Counted from the stretch's first letter, positions 22,782 through 35,710 are shown. The stretch: DNA of 64,000 nucleotides from Tachypleus tridentatus (GCF_004210375.1 NC_134835.1:66494447-66558446); one strand, 5' to 3'. Notes: generated by a model from the sequence alone, not told the origin. Made by a program: numbers and translations.

Positions 22782-25151
22782 TCTTACTTGGATGTAGTGT
22801 ACTGTATGCGTTATTATTTTTATACATATATTTGATAATATCATATTGTATTAAAGACACAAATAGATTGTTAAATTGACAGATTTTTGTAAAACTGTTT
22901 TTATAGTACAATGAAGCAGTGAACGTTTCAATAACTTTAAACAACACACTTTTAATTACAGTGACTTATTTGTTATGGATGTTGAACACTTGTTTTTATC
23001 CCTTTTTACTTTTTTCGTCAATGTTTGTTTTAGAATAAAATGTTCTTGGAATTTAAGCCAGTTTTAGTAATTTGTGTGAAAATATTGGCCTCAGGTTCAT
23101 GCGATTGTAATTATTATTTTTTATTTAAGACCTGGCGAACGACCTTTGATATTGGTTATAAAACAAACAAACACAAATGTGTTTATTAAATCATAACACA
23201 TGAAATCATAAAACTACACAACTTTTCACCACTCTTGTTTCCAGAATTAGACAAGATTTTTACTAACTGCATTGCTATCTGTGCTATCAGTAGGCCTAAA
23301 TCAGGCAAGGATACCGCCCAACGCAGGACTATGTTCATTAGTTCAAGATGGGAACATAACTGATGAGGCACGTTATGCAGGTCACATGAACACATTTACC
23401 ACTCCTTTTTTGAAAAAAAATCCAGTCCTGTTCTTGTAAGTAAGTAACTGTTACGGTGTGTACAATAAATAGCATTACGAGAAGTTCAGAAACCATCTCC
23501 ACATTTAATTATAGTGGTTTAAAAGAATTATAAATATAAAACCTATGATTTGAGTATGATTACTTCTTTTTTGCGACTTGTATCATAATTTGAAGCTTTC
23601 GTCAGGTGTAGTTAGCAAAGCATCTGCTTAATAAGCTAACACATTTATTTTTCCTATTGTACTCGTAAGGATCAATTATGCAATAAGCAGGCAAACTAAC
23701 ACATGTTTTCGTATTTTAATTTGCATGTTTTATATTGTTTGTTAGAAGCGGTTTTGGCAAGGTCTCGTGATAAAGTGTGACGCCTAACCGTGCTTATATT
23801 TGATATTACGTGTTATCGTATGATGGCAAACGTTTTAGATACTTTGGTACATATTACCATAATATAAAATACAGTTTAATTATTGTATATATATATATGT
23901 GTGTGTGTTAAATATTTATTTTCTTTTTCACCAGAAGTAAAATTGAAAAAGAAAAGTGGCATATAATATTCACGTACCTGTGCTGATAGCCCTTGTGTAG
24001 CTCTGCGCGAAATTCAAAAACAAAGAAACATGTACCTAAATTAATTTAGGATACTACTTGGTGAAGTAAAATGGACTCAAAACATCGTATATAATATAAA
24101 ATAATTATTAGTTAGGTAGTGTTATTGACCTACTAGTGAGTTAATGAGTGTGTTAATCGACCAGTTTTTGAGCTTCTGTCGTAGATATAAGAAGTGACCA
24201 CTGTTTTTTGTTTTCTGATTTGGACCTATTTTATCCTTGTTTATCCTTAATTCGTGAAATTGTATAACTTTTGAAACATTTGGTTGAAGAAACAAACTTG
24301 TAGTAACTGTGCTTTGCATTATTTGTACCAGATGATAACAACAATAATAAACTCCTGTATTAATATAAATTATAAACCGTTACAACAATGTGTGCAATAT
24401 TCTTGAGTGAATATTTTGAAGTTGTGTTAGGAATTTATTATAGGCCACAAATATTAAGTATCAATAACTTTTATCCTGTTGTCGTAGGATATGCTTTTAA
24501 TATTATGATTTAGATGTTTGATATTTTTAGCTAGAAGACATTTTGACATGATGTAATTACGATATGTAACATTCAGCATATTTAAATATATTTGTTATTA
24601 TGTTAGGCCTATTATCAGGCAAGTGGTAGCATTACCTATATAGGGATGACTCGGATTGTTCATCGCAATGGTATTTTAAATACCTACTCAATAGGCCATC
24701 AGAACATTACAGTTTCCTTTTACAACATTATCTATATAATGACTGAATCACAGAATTTTTGAAATGTCTGTAAGTATCACAACAAAACGTTCGAATACCT
24801 TGTTCCTTCTTCTGCTTTTTTTATTACATGATAACTTAAAAACCAAAACAATAGTATTGCTGTCAAACAGTTTTAATGAGAAGTCATAATATCAAACGGA
24901 GAATCCGCCTTTATAAGAATTATTAACTAGAAGTAATTGAGAAAAATCATAGTTGTAGTGTAAACGATGTTATCATTACCCCTCGAATACATTTTAGAAA
25001 ATTTGGCGTTTCTTTAAAATGCTTAAACACATGGTGAAACATAAATTACCAGCCGGTGATATAGTAACAATATTACAGTTTTAACTCATTGTATACAGAA
25101 CTTGATTATAGATTTACTTCCTTTTTTGAAAAGTGTTTTTTCCCTTACTTG
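22782..25151. other. No gene; one SINE tail and one microsatellite
   Basis: 23885-23908 is a (TA)n(TG)n run. 23981-24024 is an isolated family A 3' tail (tgatagcccttgtgtagctc tgcgcgaaattc). The rest is AT-rich and unassigned. Confidence 0.5.
23981..24024 (+). mobile_element. SINE family A 3'-tail fragment
   Basis: The last roughly 45 bases of family A only, ending aattcaaaaacaaa; heavily 5' truncated. Confidence 0.75.
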
Positions 25152-25457
25152 TATTTTTAACACTGCATTCTTAGGGATTTTCAAAGATGAGAAAAATGTA
25201 AATAATAGTATCTCAACGACACTATATTAGTCATATACATAACTGACGTCTTTTTAATAAATGGCATATATATATAGTGTTGTGGCCACTAGTGTGTTTG
25301 TTGTATTCCAGCCGGCCGAAACAGCTCTGGACTGAGCGAAACGCATCCTAATCAATGGATGTTGCGAGTATAGCGTAGTTGAAATATTATTATTATAAAA
25401 TATTCTAATTCTTTAAAAATTCTAAGGGAGTAGATTAAGAATGCAGTGTTAAAAATA
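25152..25457. mobile_element. MITE-like element with 22-bp TIRs
   Basis: 25152-25173 and 25436-25457 are perfect 22-bp inverted repeats (tatttttaacactgcattc and its complement). The similarity extends loosely inward (ttagggattt against ...ctaaggg). The 262-bp interior has no open frame. The superfamily was not identified, and the target duplication is not clear. Confidence 0.6.
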
Positions 25458-26021
25458 TAATAGGCCTAACATAATGTTTTATGACAAGTATAATTAGTTA
25501 TAAAAATGTTTCGTCAGCTTGTAACAGAAATTCATAACAATTTCCCGAATTTCTAAATTCGAAGTGGCATTTAAAATTTCTCGAAATTTGGGAACAACAA
25601 ATGTTATGACATAAAAAACACGATTGAGTTAGTTAGAAATCATATAATTAATTAATCAGCTTAATTAGTGAATCTTTTACAGTGTTGTCTAACCATAACT
25701 TAGTTAGCAAGTGCTGTATATTTTTGTTAAATGTGTAATGTAGATATAAGGAAATCTAAGATGTAATTAATTGGCTATTAAATTTTGTTTTTTGTTGTTG
25801 TGTTAGTTAAGCCTCATGCTTAGCTATCGCTAGTTCGAAAAGTGCACTTACTTTGCCTTATTTTTATCGAATAATATAAAAGAAATCTTCCACAACAATA
25901 GAAACTGATGGTCAGAAACTGAGAAAAACAACAACAGGAAAAATATACTTGAAAATGAAGGTACGAAGTGAATTTTTTATGACTTCTATTTCTTAAATTT
26001 AGAATTTTGCATTATAATCTG
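25458..26021. other. No gene seen
   Basis: AT-rich spacer. Confidence 0.4.
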
Positions 26022-26206
26022 GTTTGTTTTGAATTTCGCGCAAGGCTACTCGAGGGCTATCTGCGCTAGCCGTTCCTAATTTAGCACTTTGGCTACTCTT
26101 TTACCAGCAAATATTAGAACTGACCGTCACATTATAACGACCCCGAGTGTGTTTAGTGTGATGGGGATACAAGTCGAGTGCCTTAACCACCTGCTCATGC
26201 CAAGCC
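26022..26206 (-). mobile_element. SINE family A copy with two internal deletions
   Basis: The tail is intact (gtttgttttgaatttcgcgc). About 70 bases are lost between tttagcac and tttggctactc, and more between the middle and the head. The head is reduced to aagtcgagtgccttaaccac ... catgccaagcc. The open stretch at 26089-26274 is a shadow of it. Confidence 0.88.
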
Positions 26207-27063
26207 TACTGAAACAGGAGATATCAATACTAGAAACAAATGATCTTAGAACACCAAAATTTTGTTTTTATTAAATGTTTAATTAAATAAAAACATTTTT
26301 ATGTCATAATGTCGTTTATTTTTAGTACGAATATGTCTTCTGTACACCAATATACACCACAGAAATTAAATAATGAAATAGGAGGTATAATAGGTCAATT
26401 TTCGGGTTGTAGATCTGTGGGTTAAAAGAGAAATGCTCATGGGATTTAGGAGAAGAGATGTAAATCATCTTAGAAACTTCAACGAACCTTTCTCCAACTT
26501 GTTTGGAGAAGATATTTTGATGTTTTCAAAAGATACTCATCAGACGACTATGCTAACAGAAACGTTTCTTTCGATGTTCATCAGAAATCTTGGTTGAGAG
26601 TAGTCTAGAAAATATAAATTTTATTTTTAAGGATGCATAAAGAAATGAATGAAGCTCTTTGAAACCTTCTATGTAGTATATCATCATTTTGTATGTTAAT
26701 ACTAACCTATTATTTCTGTCTGTTTCAGCACAATTGCCATGTGTCTTGATTATTCACGTGAATCTTGACTTTGGCAACTTGCCAAAGAACTCTCATTGTG
26801 GAGATATAGTTTAAACTGGCAAGGATAATATTACGTAATCAAACATTTATGAAAGGTACCAAAACTCTCAGCTGTTTGCAGTGTAAAATTAGGAAAAGGC
26901 TGATTGTATTAAAACAAAACTTATTTAAATATTCAAAAATTTGTTTTGTAAGACTTCAAAAGTTTCCTGGATTTTAATAAAATATTTAATATACTAGATT
27001 TTAATAAAATGTCAAACATACTCAAGTATCTGAATATATGAAAAACAATTATTTACAAGGTTT
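26207..27063. other. No gene seen
   Basis: Unassigned AT-rich DNA. Confidence 0.4.
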
Positions 27064-27172
27064 ATTTGTTTGTTTTAGAGTATAACCACATCGAACTATT
27101 TTCTGTGTTCACCGTGAGGAATCGATCCCCTGATTTTAGAGTTGTAAGTCCTTCAACTTACCGGGGGATTAC
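27064..27172 (-). mobile_element. SINE family B copy
   Basis: gtttgttttagagtataacc ... tgttcaccgtgaggaatcga tcccctgattttagagttgt ... cttaccgggggatt: reversed family B head and worn tail. Confidence 0.65.
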
Positions 27173-27387
27173 TTATATGAAGAGTTTCATGAAATTCTTA
27201 ATTCCTCGTGGTGTTTTAGAAAATTAAGATGTTCTAATGTCATGTAATTTTAATTTATATATAATTGTTTCGACTGCTTTGAGGAACTCGAAAATACATA
27301 AAATAATTGTTTAAAAGTGGCTTGTGTTACAGTCAGCTAAAATAACAAGAATTTCTCTAGATATTGATCAGAAAGAAATATATATAT

Positions 27388-27510
27388 GTTTATTTGTAGC
27401 TTAAATACAAACCTACACACTGGACTATCTATGCTCTGCCCACCAAAGTTATCGAAACCCGATACCGAGGATTGCAAGTCTACAGACATACTGTGTACCG
27501 ATGGGGTGAA
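27388..27510 (-). mobile_element. SINE family C copy
   Basis: gtttatttgtagcttaaata caaacctacacactggacta tctatgctctgcccacca, then tatcgaaacccgataccgag and acagacatactgtg: reversed family C with its atcgaaaccc B box. The open stretches on both strands here are shadows. Confidence 0.7.
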
Positions 27511-27524
27511 GATATATCTATCTC

Positions 27525-27632
27525 TTTCTTTATGTAACAGCACTATAGGCTATCTGCACTGTGCCCATCGTAGAGATCGAACCCCAAGGTTTTAACGTAT
27601 AAGCCCTCAAGCTTACTGCTGAACCATAATTA
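27525..27632 (-). mobile_element. tRNA-headed SINE fragment (B or C)
   Basis: agcactataggctatctgca ctgtgcccatcgtagagatc gaaccccaaggttttaacgt ... cttactgctgaacca. Head and tail order as in B/C; too worn to place firmly. Confidence 0.55.
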
Positions 27633-27642
27633 GGTAACGATT

Positions 27643-27690
27643 GATTGATTTGGTGTTTTATGGCACAAAGCAAAATAATTTGCGCCAAAT
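27643..27690 (+). repeat. Repeat family E fragment
   Basis: gattgatttggtgttttatg gcacaaagca recurs at 28054-28112 (ggttggtttggtgttttatg gcacaaaagcagcttggctatctgcgcc, quoted in two parts). Short; origin unknown. Its gctatctgcgc part resembles the reversed tail shared by the SINEs. Confidence 0.5.
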
Positions 27691-27799
27691 AATTAGGTAA
27701 CAACAATCATATTATAAACTTGTAATCTCCCTGACCTTACAACACAAAATTGTTTACTTCTGAATGCTGAATTTCGTTACTTGCATATTAGTTGTAGAG

Positions 27800-27912
27800 T
27801 TCTTTTCTTAATACAAAGCTGCAAATAAGCTCTCTCCGCTCTATTCATCGTAGGGAATCGATCGCCGGATTTTGCATTGTACATCTGTAAACTTACCGCT
27901 GACCTACTGAGG
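27800..27912 (-). mobile_element. tRNA-headed SINE fragment (B-like)
   Basis: tcttttcttaatacaaagct gcaaataagctctctccgct ... cgtagggaatcgatcgccgg attttgcattgtacatctgt aaacttaccgctgacc. Matches the reversed B/C pattern. Confidence 0.6.
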
Positions 27913-28053
27913 GTTTCCGTCACATTACGGTGGTTAGTGGTGAAGTATGCCAGCTTATATCTTAAATTATTTGTACATTTTGTGAGTGTTGAGAAAGCTA
28001 ACATTATAGATGATCGTTATAAAACAGAAAATGTTGCTGGTACGACAACTGCT

Positions 28054-28112
28054 GGTTGGTTGGTTTGGTGTTTTATGGCACAAAAGCAGCTTGGCTATCT
28101 GCGCCACGGCAA
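28054..28112 (+). repeat. Repeat family E fragment, second copy
   Basis: See 27643-27690. The open stretch at 27877-28152 runs through it and is not a gene. Confidence 0.5.
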
Positions 28113-30449
28113 CTGCTTTCCATGTTGTGTGTATACGATGTTTTTGGTTTGAAATGTTGTCAAGACACTAACTGTTCGCATATTGTGTGTGCAATATTTT
28201 AAATTTGAAAATGGGCTATTCCAGAATTTTGAATAGAAGATATCTTGTTTTGATAACATACGGTAAACACATTTGAGGATTGGTGTTTTAGCCCTTCTCC
28301 CCCCAGTTTATATTTTACAGACTAATAGTATTTTAAATTTAAATATATAATTCCACGTACAGATGGCAGCACACATAACTTTTTGTTGTTTTTCGGGAAA
28401 ATATCCTAAAAAGTAAGAATTATTTACTAAAACAGAAATTAATTAAAATAAATAATGAATTTTTTGTTTTCATATTTTATGTAAAAGTTTTGGAATAAGA
28501 AATTTTAAGATACTCTTTCATGCTTTCTTGAGCAAATTAAAGGCCACAATAAACTATAAAAGTAGTTTTTAATGTAAAAGACTTTTTAACACTAAATCCT
28601 TCGTCCTTTGTAGTATCTATACATAATCAGAACTAGATCTAGGAAATTATGATTACAGTGACAAAAACTCTTTCTATAAACATTATTTGAAACATAAGAG
28701 CTGGAAGTTCTATGGATTATTGTTAAGCCTACTCACAACGCTGAAGTTGGAGGTTCGATTCCAAGCATGGGACATATAGCCCATTATCTAGATTTGAGCT
28801 GAAATTAAACATTTAGGACTAGGAATATTTTCTACTTCGATCTGAAATACTTGGGTTTCTTTTGCAGTTTCGATTGATACTATTTTAAATTGATTTGTTT
28901 CATACTACTGCACGAACATAGATGGAAAGCATTAACTGTGTGATATTAAAAAAAAAAGGTTTCTGAGAAGTTAGGGGAAGAAATAGGTACGGGTACATCC
29001 ATTTGTAATTTTTCTCACTTATAATGGTCACAAACAGGTTTTATAGTGTATTTATGATAAGGAATGGAAGTATTTCTTAAGAATCCTGACAGGTTGAAAG
29101 CTCTCCCTCTCTCTTTATAAAGAAAAAAAAACTTGTCACTCAAACACGTGGAATACTGTGAAATCACTAATGATCAAATCGTTTCTAGGAACATTAACAT
29201 TTTATTATTTCTTGTTTGGTGAAAATCTTGGTAGATAAAAGCTTGAATTATTCTAGTAGTTTGAGATTTAAGTATAGGCTGAAGTATTCAGTTAGGTTAA
29301 AGTATGCCATAAAATAAAATAATTTGTAAAGCATCACTTTTCAATAGTTTGGCATTGAATACAAATGTTGTTTCCGTAGCGTATCCTTTCTGGTTGTTTC
29401 ATGATCATCCAGACATCTTAAACAATTTCGCTATCATTTGTTTCCCTATTTTTGGCTTTTCAAACAATTCTGATAGTGCCAGACTTCGCGAAAAATACAA
29501 GTAGTACTTAACTTAGGAAGAGCTGAATGCGTTAAAAAGTTTAGTTAAATCTGTTTGACAATGTGTGTTGTTTTACTTCTTATAAAAATATTGTTGAACT
29601 ATATGTATAAATCTGTAAAACATTATTTGAAAAACATTTGTGCGTGTGTAGAAATATAACTAGCGCCTCGCTGGACCGATTGTCACCAAATCTTGCATAT
29701 ACTATTAAGGCTCCCGAAGAGGTCGGTAGTGATATCTGAACCTCCTCGCTGTATGTCACCCCAGAGAGCCCCTGAGCATTTTTTGTACGTTGAATGGGTT
29801 TACTTGTGCATGACGCTTGTTGAACGGAATAAATCATTACAATTCTGGTAAGTAAAGCGCAAATTAAGTATTTTAGTATATATTACGCATATAAATACAT
29901 CACGATTATTTACTAAACAGAAATATTGTACACCGCCTTCTGCTATGATTTCTACAAGTATACGTAAAATTGTTTCAAATTGTTTATAATTGCAAAGTGT
30001 TTGATTTGATACCGGAGGAGCCTAGAGTAGAGTAAACCCATGAGTTAGTTGGCCGAAAATACTCCTTATTAGCGTAACATTTTTCAACGTCTTGTCCAAA
30101 TTTAGCATGCATTCACCGGCATTTCGTGAATCTCAATAGAGTTTTCTCATTTGAATGATTATCTCGAACTATATGTACGTTACTTTTGTATGTGAATTTT
30201 TGAAGAAAGTCATGAAATATATTTTTTGTCTAATATTTTGAAGAACTTAAGAAGGATGTTTCACAGTTCAATTCACCTCTGGAATATCACTTCCCTGCCT
30301 GTGATGTCAAACAAAACGATTACTCCTCCTGCAGAGACTTGATTTAAGTCGGGTTTACTAAACTCCAAAAAATCACATAATATATTTGCTTAAACTTCTG
30401 TGACAGCTAACAGATCAAAATTACTTCATAGGGTATCTACTGACTTAGC
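28113..30449. other. No gene; one worn tRNA-like motif
   Basis: 28705-28795 (+) has acaacgctgaagttggaggt tcgattccaagcatgggaca, a SINE head remnant. 29640-29830 is less AT-rich and has an 85-codon minus-strand open stretch without known motifs. The rest is unassigned. Confidence 0.4.
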
Positions 30450-30722
30450 GATGCAACTCCAGATGGTTAAGATGCTCGATTCGTAATCCGAGGGTCGCAG
30501 GTTCGAATCCCCATCACACCAAACATGCTCGCCTTTTCAACTGTGGGAGGCATTATAATGCTACGGTCAGTCCCGCTATTTGTTGGTAAAAGAGTAGTCC
30601 AAGTGTTGGCGGTGGGTGGTGATGGCTAGCTGCTTTCCCTCTAGTCTTACATTGGAAAATAAGGGATGGCTAGCACAGATAGCGCTCGTGTAGCTTTGCG
30701 CGAAATTCAAAAACAAACAAGC
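30450..30722 (+). mobile_element. SINE family A copy
   Basis: Head (agatggttaagatgctcgat, ggttcgaatccccatcacac), middle and tail (gcgcgaaattcaaaaacaaa) all present. The next family A copy follows within 75 bases in the same orientation. Confidence 0.9.
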
Positions 30723-30796
30723 AAGCTATGGAACTTTAGTCTTAGCTAACCGTATTCCTCAAAATGTCATTGTGAGAAGGAATATTAATTTTTTAT

Positions 30797-31054
30797 GGCC
30801 TGGCATGGCCAAGCGCGTAAGGCGTGCGACTCGTAATCCGAGGGTAGCTAAACATGCTCGCCCTCCCAGCCGTGGGGGCGTATAATGTGACGGTCAATCC
30901 CACTATTCGTTGGTAAAAAGAGTAGCCCAGTTGGCGGTGGGTGGTGATGACTAGCTGCCTTCCCTCTAGTCTTACACTGCTAAATTAGGGACGGCTAGCA
31001 CAGATAGCCCTCGAGTAGCTTTGTGCGAAATTCCAAAACAAACAAACAAACAAA
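30797..31054 (+). mobile_element. SINE family A copy with TSD
   Basis: Starts ggcctggcatggccaagcgc. The B-box half of the head is deleted (gagggtagctaaacatg). The rest is close to the consensus of the copies here. Flanked by attaattttttat (30784-30796) and attaatttttat (31055-31066), a target duplication differing by one T. Confidence 0.92.
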
Positions 31055-31066
31055 ATTAATTTTTAT

Positions 31067-31569
31067 ACGTTTTGGGGATGTCGAGGTAGCGTGGAGTTTA
31101 ATTTTCCTTTCGTTCAACGTGAGTCGTTACAACTTGATAGCAGGTTTATCAGAAACCAGCTTCGAAAGTCTTACGAAATTTGTTAGAAAAACTAAGAGAT
31201 TCTACTTTGGCAACTAAACCTTGGCCACTGTTCCAAGAGATAACAACTTTTCAATCTCTATCGTTTTTGGTGCACTTGGCCTTGGTGATCTCGGTCACTA
31301 CATTGTTTTTCTTTTCTTGCATTTATATCACACTTGTATTTGCCAGTAGCAAACTGAACTTGTTATGTGTGTACAGAGTTACATTAAAAACAAAGTATAC
31401 TCAAAGTGAGTAAGTTAAAGTAACACATTAGTAGATATGAAAATCTGAGTATGTCACAAATCATTATTGTAATTCCTAAACGCATAAAAATATCGGTCTC
31501 GTCATGTTTGTGTGGAAGGTACATGCAAGTGAACACACGTACAAAGTGTCGACATCACAGAGATAAAAC
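31067..31569. other. No gene seen
   Basis: Unassigned. The open stretches at 31023-31413 have no known motifs. Confidence 0.35.
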
Positions 31570-31740
31570 CAGTGGCGTAGCTAGGGGGGTCAAGGGATTA
31601 CATCTGTCCCCGGGCGCAGCATCGGGAGGGGGGCTCCAAATTGATGTTACATAATTATGAATTATGGCTTACATTTTGTCACGAGGGGGTGCGAAAACTG
31701 ACTTTCTCCCCGGGAGCTGAAAACCCTAGTTACGCAACTG
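31570..31740. mobile_element. hAT-type MITE, 171 bp, perfect 8-bp TSD
   Basis: TIRs: the left starts cagtggcgtagctaggg and the right ends ccctagttacgcaactg, reverse complements with two differences. The interior is GC-rich with ccccggg on both sides (31608, 31709) and has no open frame. The flanks gataaaac (31562-31569) and gataaaac (31741-31748) are an exact 8-bp duplication, the size made by hAT transposases. The CAGTGGCGTA terminus is common in short hAT-like elements of animals (from memory). Moved in trans by an element not in this window. Confidence 0.9.
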
Positions 31741-31748
31741 GATAAAAC

Positions 31749-34098
31749 TAGAATATAAACAGAAAATACTTGATAACAATTTTTCATTCTTATCTGATCT
31801 AAGTTTGATGAATTAATACAAATACATTGCTTTTACAATGGCGCCACAACTGCTGAATTCTCCCATACACTTTACTTTTTTCGCAGTTCGCTAAATAAAA
31901 TTCTTGACATTTTATTCTTGTGTTTATTACAAACACTTTCAAGTGCCCAGATTGAGCATCTGTTTCGATATAGCGCGAAATTCAGAAACCAACAACAAAA
32001 TAAATACAACTCTTTCGATATTGTATTAATTTGACGCAATATCCTGGGATCCTCTATAAAATTCACAAATGTCTTGAAACACATGGTCACTTATTTGAAA
32101 CGTGAACAGTATAAAAATATTAGATTATTTTCGCGGTGGATATAGTCTTGTATATAAACAAAACCAAACAAAACATTTCTAATTGTAAACTATAAACTTT
32201 CGAATGGGTCATAAACCTAAGCCGTTAAATTAGCGACTAGCTAAATAATATCAAACCGGCCGCTAGATAGTGCTTGTGGAAGTAGGTATGAGACGTTTCA
32301 TTAAAACACACCTAGGGTCTTTGACCAATCTATCTATATAGAACAAACACCTAATCCTAGTGAAATCCGTTACGTGAACTTAGTTTATTGTAGACATAAA
32401 CTGGACTTAGAAAGCTGTAAAAAACCTAGATGTGAAGTTTTAATTTCAAGATACTTTTGGAATAAAATATGGAAAGTAGTAATTAGCGACATTGCCAATG
32501 ATTATTTTCAGTTTATCTTATAATCAAAGAATTCTCATTCTCTATATTCAGCGTATTTACAAAAAAAACAACAACAAATCATTTAGGTTAACTCTTCATC
32601 ACTACATAACTTGAAACGTAAATAAATGAGATGTGACTGACTATTCAACTACGCTTTTATAAAGTAATGTTTTTTACATGCGTAGTAACTGATAACCTTG
32701 AAAGCACCTGACTGTGTGCACGCTACTGTAATAGTGTCCCTATTTAGTCCATTTAACTGAGAGCAGATGTGACACGAATAAATAAATAAATATGCATATA
32801 TATGCATACACATATAAAAAATGATAAGTGTGTATATATATATGTAACCATATATGTGTAGTAAAACCGAGAATTGAATTTAAATGAAACCTGCTGGTTT
32901 TCTGTACTTATTAAACATATATATTGTTTGATATGTCGTTCGTACAACAGTCTCTTTATATCTTTGCATGGGAATAGCTTAGCTTTATTACAGGTTTTTC
33001 ATTAAAGCTGTGACCTGCTAAACCACCAGAGGGCCCTTTCCAGGTTTACTTAAGAAAAAAATTCCCCTTCCTTCGCGCGCTGAGCAGAGAGAATGTTCGT
33101 TCTATCGTAAGTGGAATAGTTGCGTCACTCATCCAATCAAACTTAACTTCAACTTTCACAACTGAAAAAAAATAATCGTTTGACCTCATGATCTGGAGTG
33201 AGAATGAATGGCCTAGAAGGGTTTCAGCTCTCTCTAGAAATAAACTATTAGTGTTCCGCATCGAACAATCTACAGATAAGATTATCACTTTCAATGTTAC
33301 CTTGTCGCAAGTTTCACTGTATCTTACATTATAAAGATATTGAAATACTCCTATTTTTATGTACAGACGATATTGATCAAAGCATCTTTTGAATACCCAA
33401 TATTTCAATAAATGATTCAGCAAATTATCTGAACTAAATAAATATTGTTGTAAGTTAAGATCGAAAAGTTTATAAAAGTAGGCCTAGAATATCTAGATTA
33501 CTTTATAGTACGTCACGAAAATATAGTAACTTAGATGAATATGTCAATCAATTAGTGTTTAGTAGTGAAACAATGAGCCTGTTGGTAGAGTGCAGATCAA
33601 TTTAGTTATATTAAGTACTTGGATCAGTGTTAGTTATCGTGTATATTTAGTTATTCGATCGGTTAGCGGTAAAATTGTATAAGTAAGTTTATTTTAAGTT
33701 AATTTTATAAACATTAGCGAAGTATTTCCGAGTGAATGTTGTATGTAAATCTAGGCCTGTAAGTTACGACGGCGTACCAGTGAAGATATATGGTAGAAAC
33801 GTTAAGAAATAAATAACCAAATTTTTTTCGTTATGTGGACTGGAATTCCGATTGTTTTCAACACATGATTTAAAATACCCTTCCTGACAAAATCAATGTT
33901 AGAACGATATAAAGCAGACATACAGCCCATGTTATAGTAGGGAATATCAATTAGTTGTTAATGTTATTTTTCTACATAGCATTATTATTTTTTGCTATAT
34001 TAGGCTGTATTAATTAAAGAACACGAGTATCGTTCTGCATTACGTGGTATTGATTAAGGAACACGAACAAAAGTAATAGTGGTGACGAAACTTCCCTA
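31749..34098. other. No gene seen
   Basis: AT-rich; (TA)/(CA)-rich tracts at 32790-32860. The 125-codon minus-strand open stretch at 33046-33423 shows no recognised domain and an AT-driven composition. Confidence 0.35.
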
Positions 34099-34110
34099 TT
34101 TTCCATTACT

Positions 34111-34390
34111 TTTGTTTGTTTGTTTTGGAATTTCGCACAAAGCTACTCGAGGGCTTTCTGTGCTAGCCGTCCCTAATTTAGCAGTGTAAGACTAGAGGGA
34201 AGGCAGCTAGTCATCACCACCCACCGCCAACTCTTGGGCTACTCTTTTACCAACGAATAGTGGGATTGACCGTCACATTATAACGTCCTCACGGCTGGGA
34301 GGGCGAGCATGTTTAGCGCGACGCGGGCGCGAACCCGCGACCCTCGGATTACGAGTCGCACGCCTTACGCGTTCGGCCATGCCAGGCCTT
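34111..34390 (-). mobile_element. SINE family A copy, young, perfect 12-bp TSD
   Basis: Complete and GC-rich: tail tttgtttgtttgttttggaa, head with gggcgcgaacccgcgaccct and gccatgccaggcc. ttttccattact is duplicated exactly at 34099-34110 and 34391-34402, so the ends of the element are defined. Confidence 0.95.
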
Positions 34391-34402
34391 TTTTCCATTA
34401 CT

Positions 34403-35590
34403 AAAAATAACTTTAAAAAATAGTTAATTTGAAATTTAATATTTTTTTTAGTTATAATGTATGGAAATAGTGCAGAATAATTATTATATGTATAAATTAA
34501 ACAATAAAGAAAAAATGAAAATAATATATAGCAAACATTGTTGTAAATACTTTGTTAAAATCCCATTTTACACCAAATATTCTATTTTTTCTAGCGAATA
34601 TTAACGGATCACTTTTAATTAAACTACTGCTGAGAATTGTAATATCGTATGTATTGGTGCTTGGATTATTTTCCTATAATTATTAGGCGTATAACTGCAT
34701 TCACTGAGAAAATCAGAATAAAAAAAATCAAATTTATCCTTGTGGTTCAGCCAAGCATTTGAGAAATCGATAGGTGGGAGTTTTCCCCTGCATTTTAGCT
34801 TGGAATGGCCCCCGTTTCCATGGTTACAGGTCCAGGGTCAATCTCCGAGGATCAATGACGATCCAGTAGTTAAATCCGCCATTACGTTTAGTTTTAGGTT
34901 GCAACTCATTGGAAGACATAATATTCTTGTATTTTAGCTAAGATAAAACTTCATGTTTAAAGAAGTCAGTGTTATTGGGAGTGTTCCACAAATCAAGGGC
35001 TAACTACCTCCATCTTTAAGCTAGAAGTTTGTACCACCTCTTAAAAGGTGTGATTCAACTACGGAAAGTACTTGTCTCTCTCTTTCTGGCGTAGGTCCAA
35101 ATTAAAGTATAGAACATGATAGCAGCGTGACTTCAAGGTTTAACTTGGTCCTTTTTTTACATTTGTTTTTGTAACAACTGGAAGGACTTGATCGATATCG
35201 GTAGTGCAGTAAGTCCTCATTTCTTTGATACCTTATTAAAAATAAAGAAACGCCACTCTTTATTTTTTCAGCTTAACATATCTGTAGGCGTTCTAAAAAG
35301 AATGCTACTTTTAAAGAGGAACCTTATTAGTGTAAGCCAAAATAGTTTTGGACATTCTTTTACTGTTTACATAAAGTAACTTTGCTTTTACCTGGTATTT
35401 GTAAGCATTACTCTTATTGATGAATTCATAATTCATAAACGTATCCATAATTGTTTCATAAATAATTAAAACGTTTATATATATCATTAAAAAAATTCCG
35501 AAGCAGTTGGTCAATTTATTTTCCTCAACAGAATTGTTTAGTTTCTTATTGTGGTAACTCTGATGAACGTTTGAATGTTTTATTCTTTAT
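34403..35590. other. No gene seen
   Basis: 34740-34900 is GC-richer (gtttccatggttacaggtcc). No domain recognised in its 65-codon open stretch. The remainder is AT-rich. Confidence 0.35.
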
Positions 35591-35710
35591 CGCCCAGTGG
35601 CTCAGTAGTGATTCTGAGGGCATCCGATGCTGAAAAACAAGTTTCAATACTCGTGGTGAGGAGTGCGCAGATAGCTCATTGTGTATCTTTGCGGTTGACT
35701 ACAATGAACA
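35591..35710 (+). mobile_element. SINE family C copy
   Basis: gcccagtggctcagtagtga ... caagtttcaatactcgtggt ... gcgcagatagctcattgtgt atctttgcgg: family C in plus orientation, with a mutated B box. Confidence 0.7.

Noticed and set aside
33046..33423. 125-codon minus-strand open stretch
   Set aside because: No motif, no neighbouring coding pieces, and AT-driven residue usage. Compatible with chance given the number of frames scanned.
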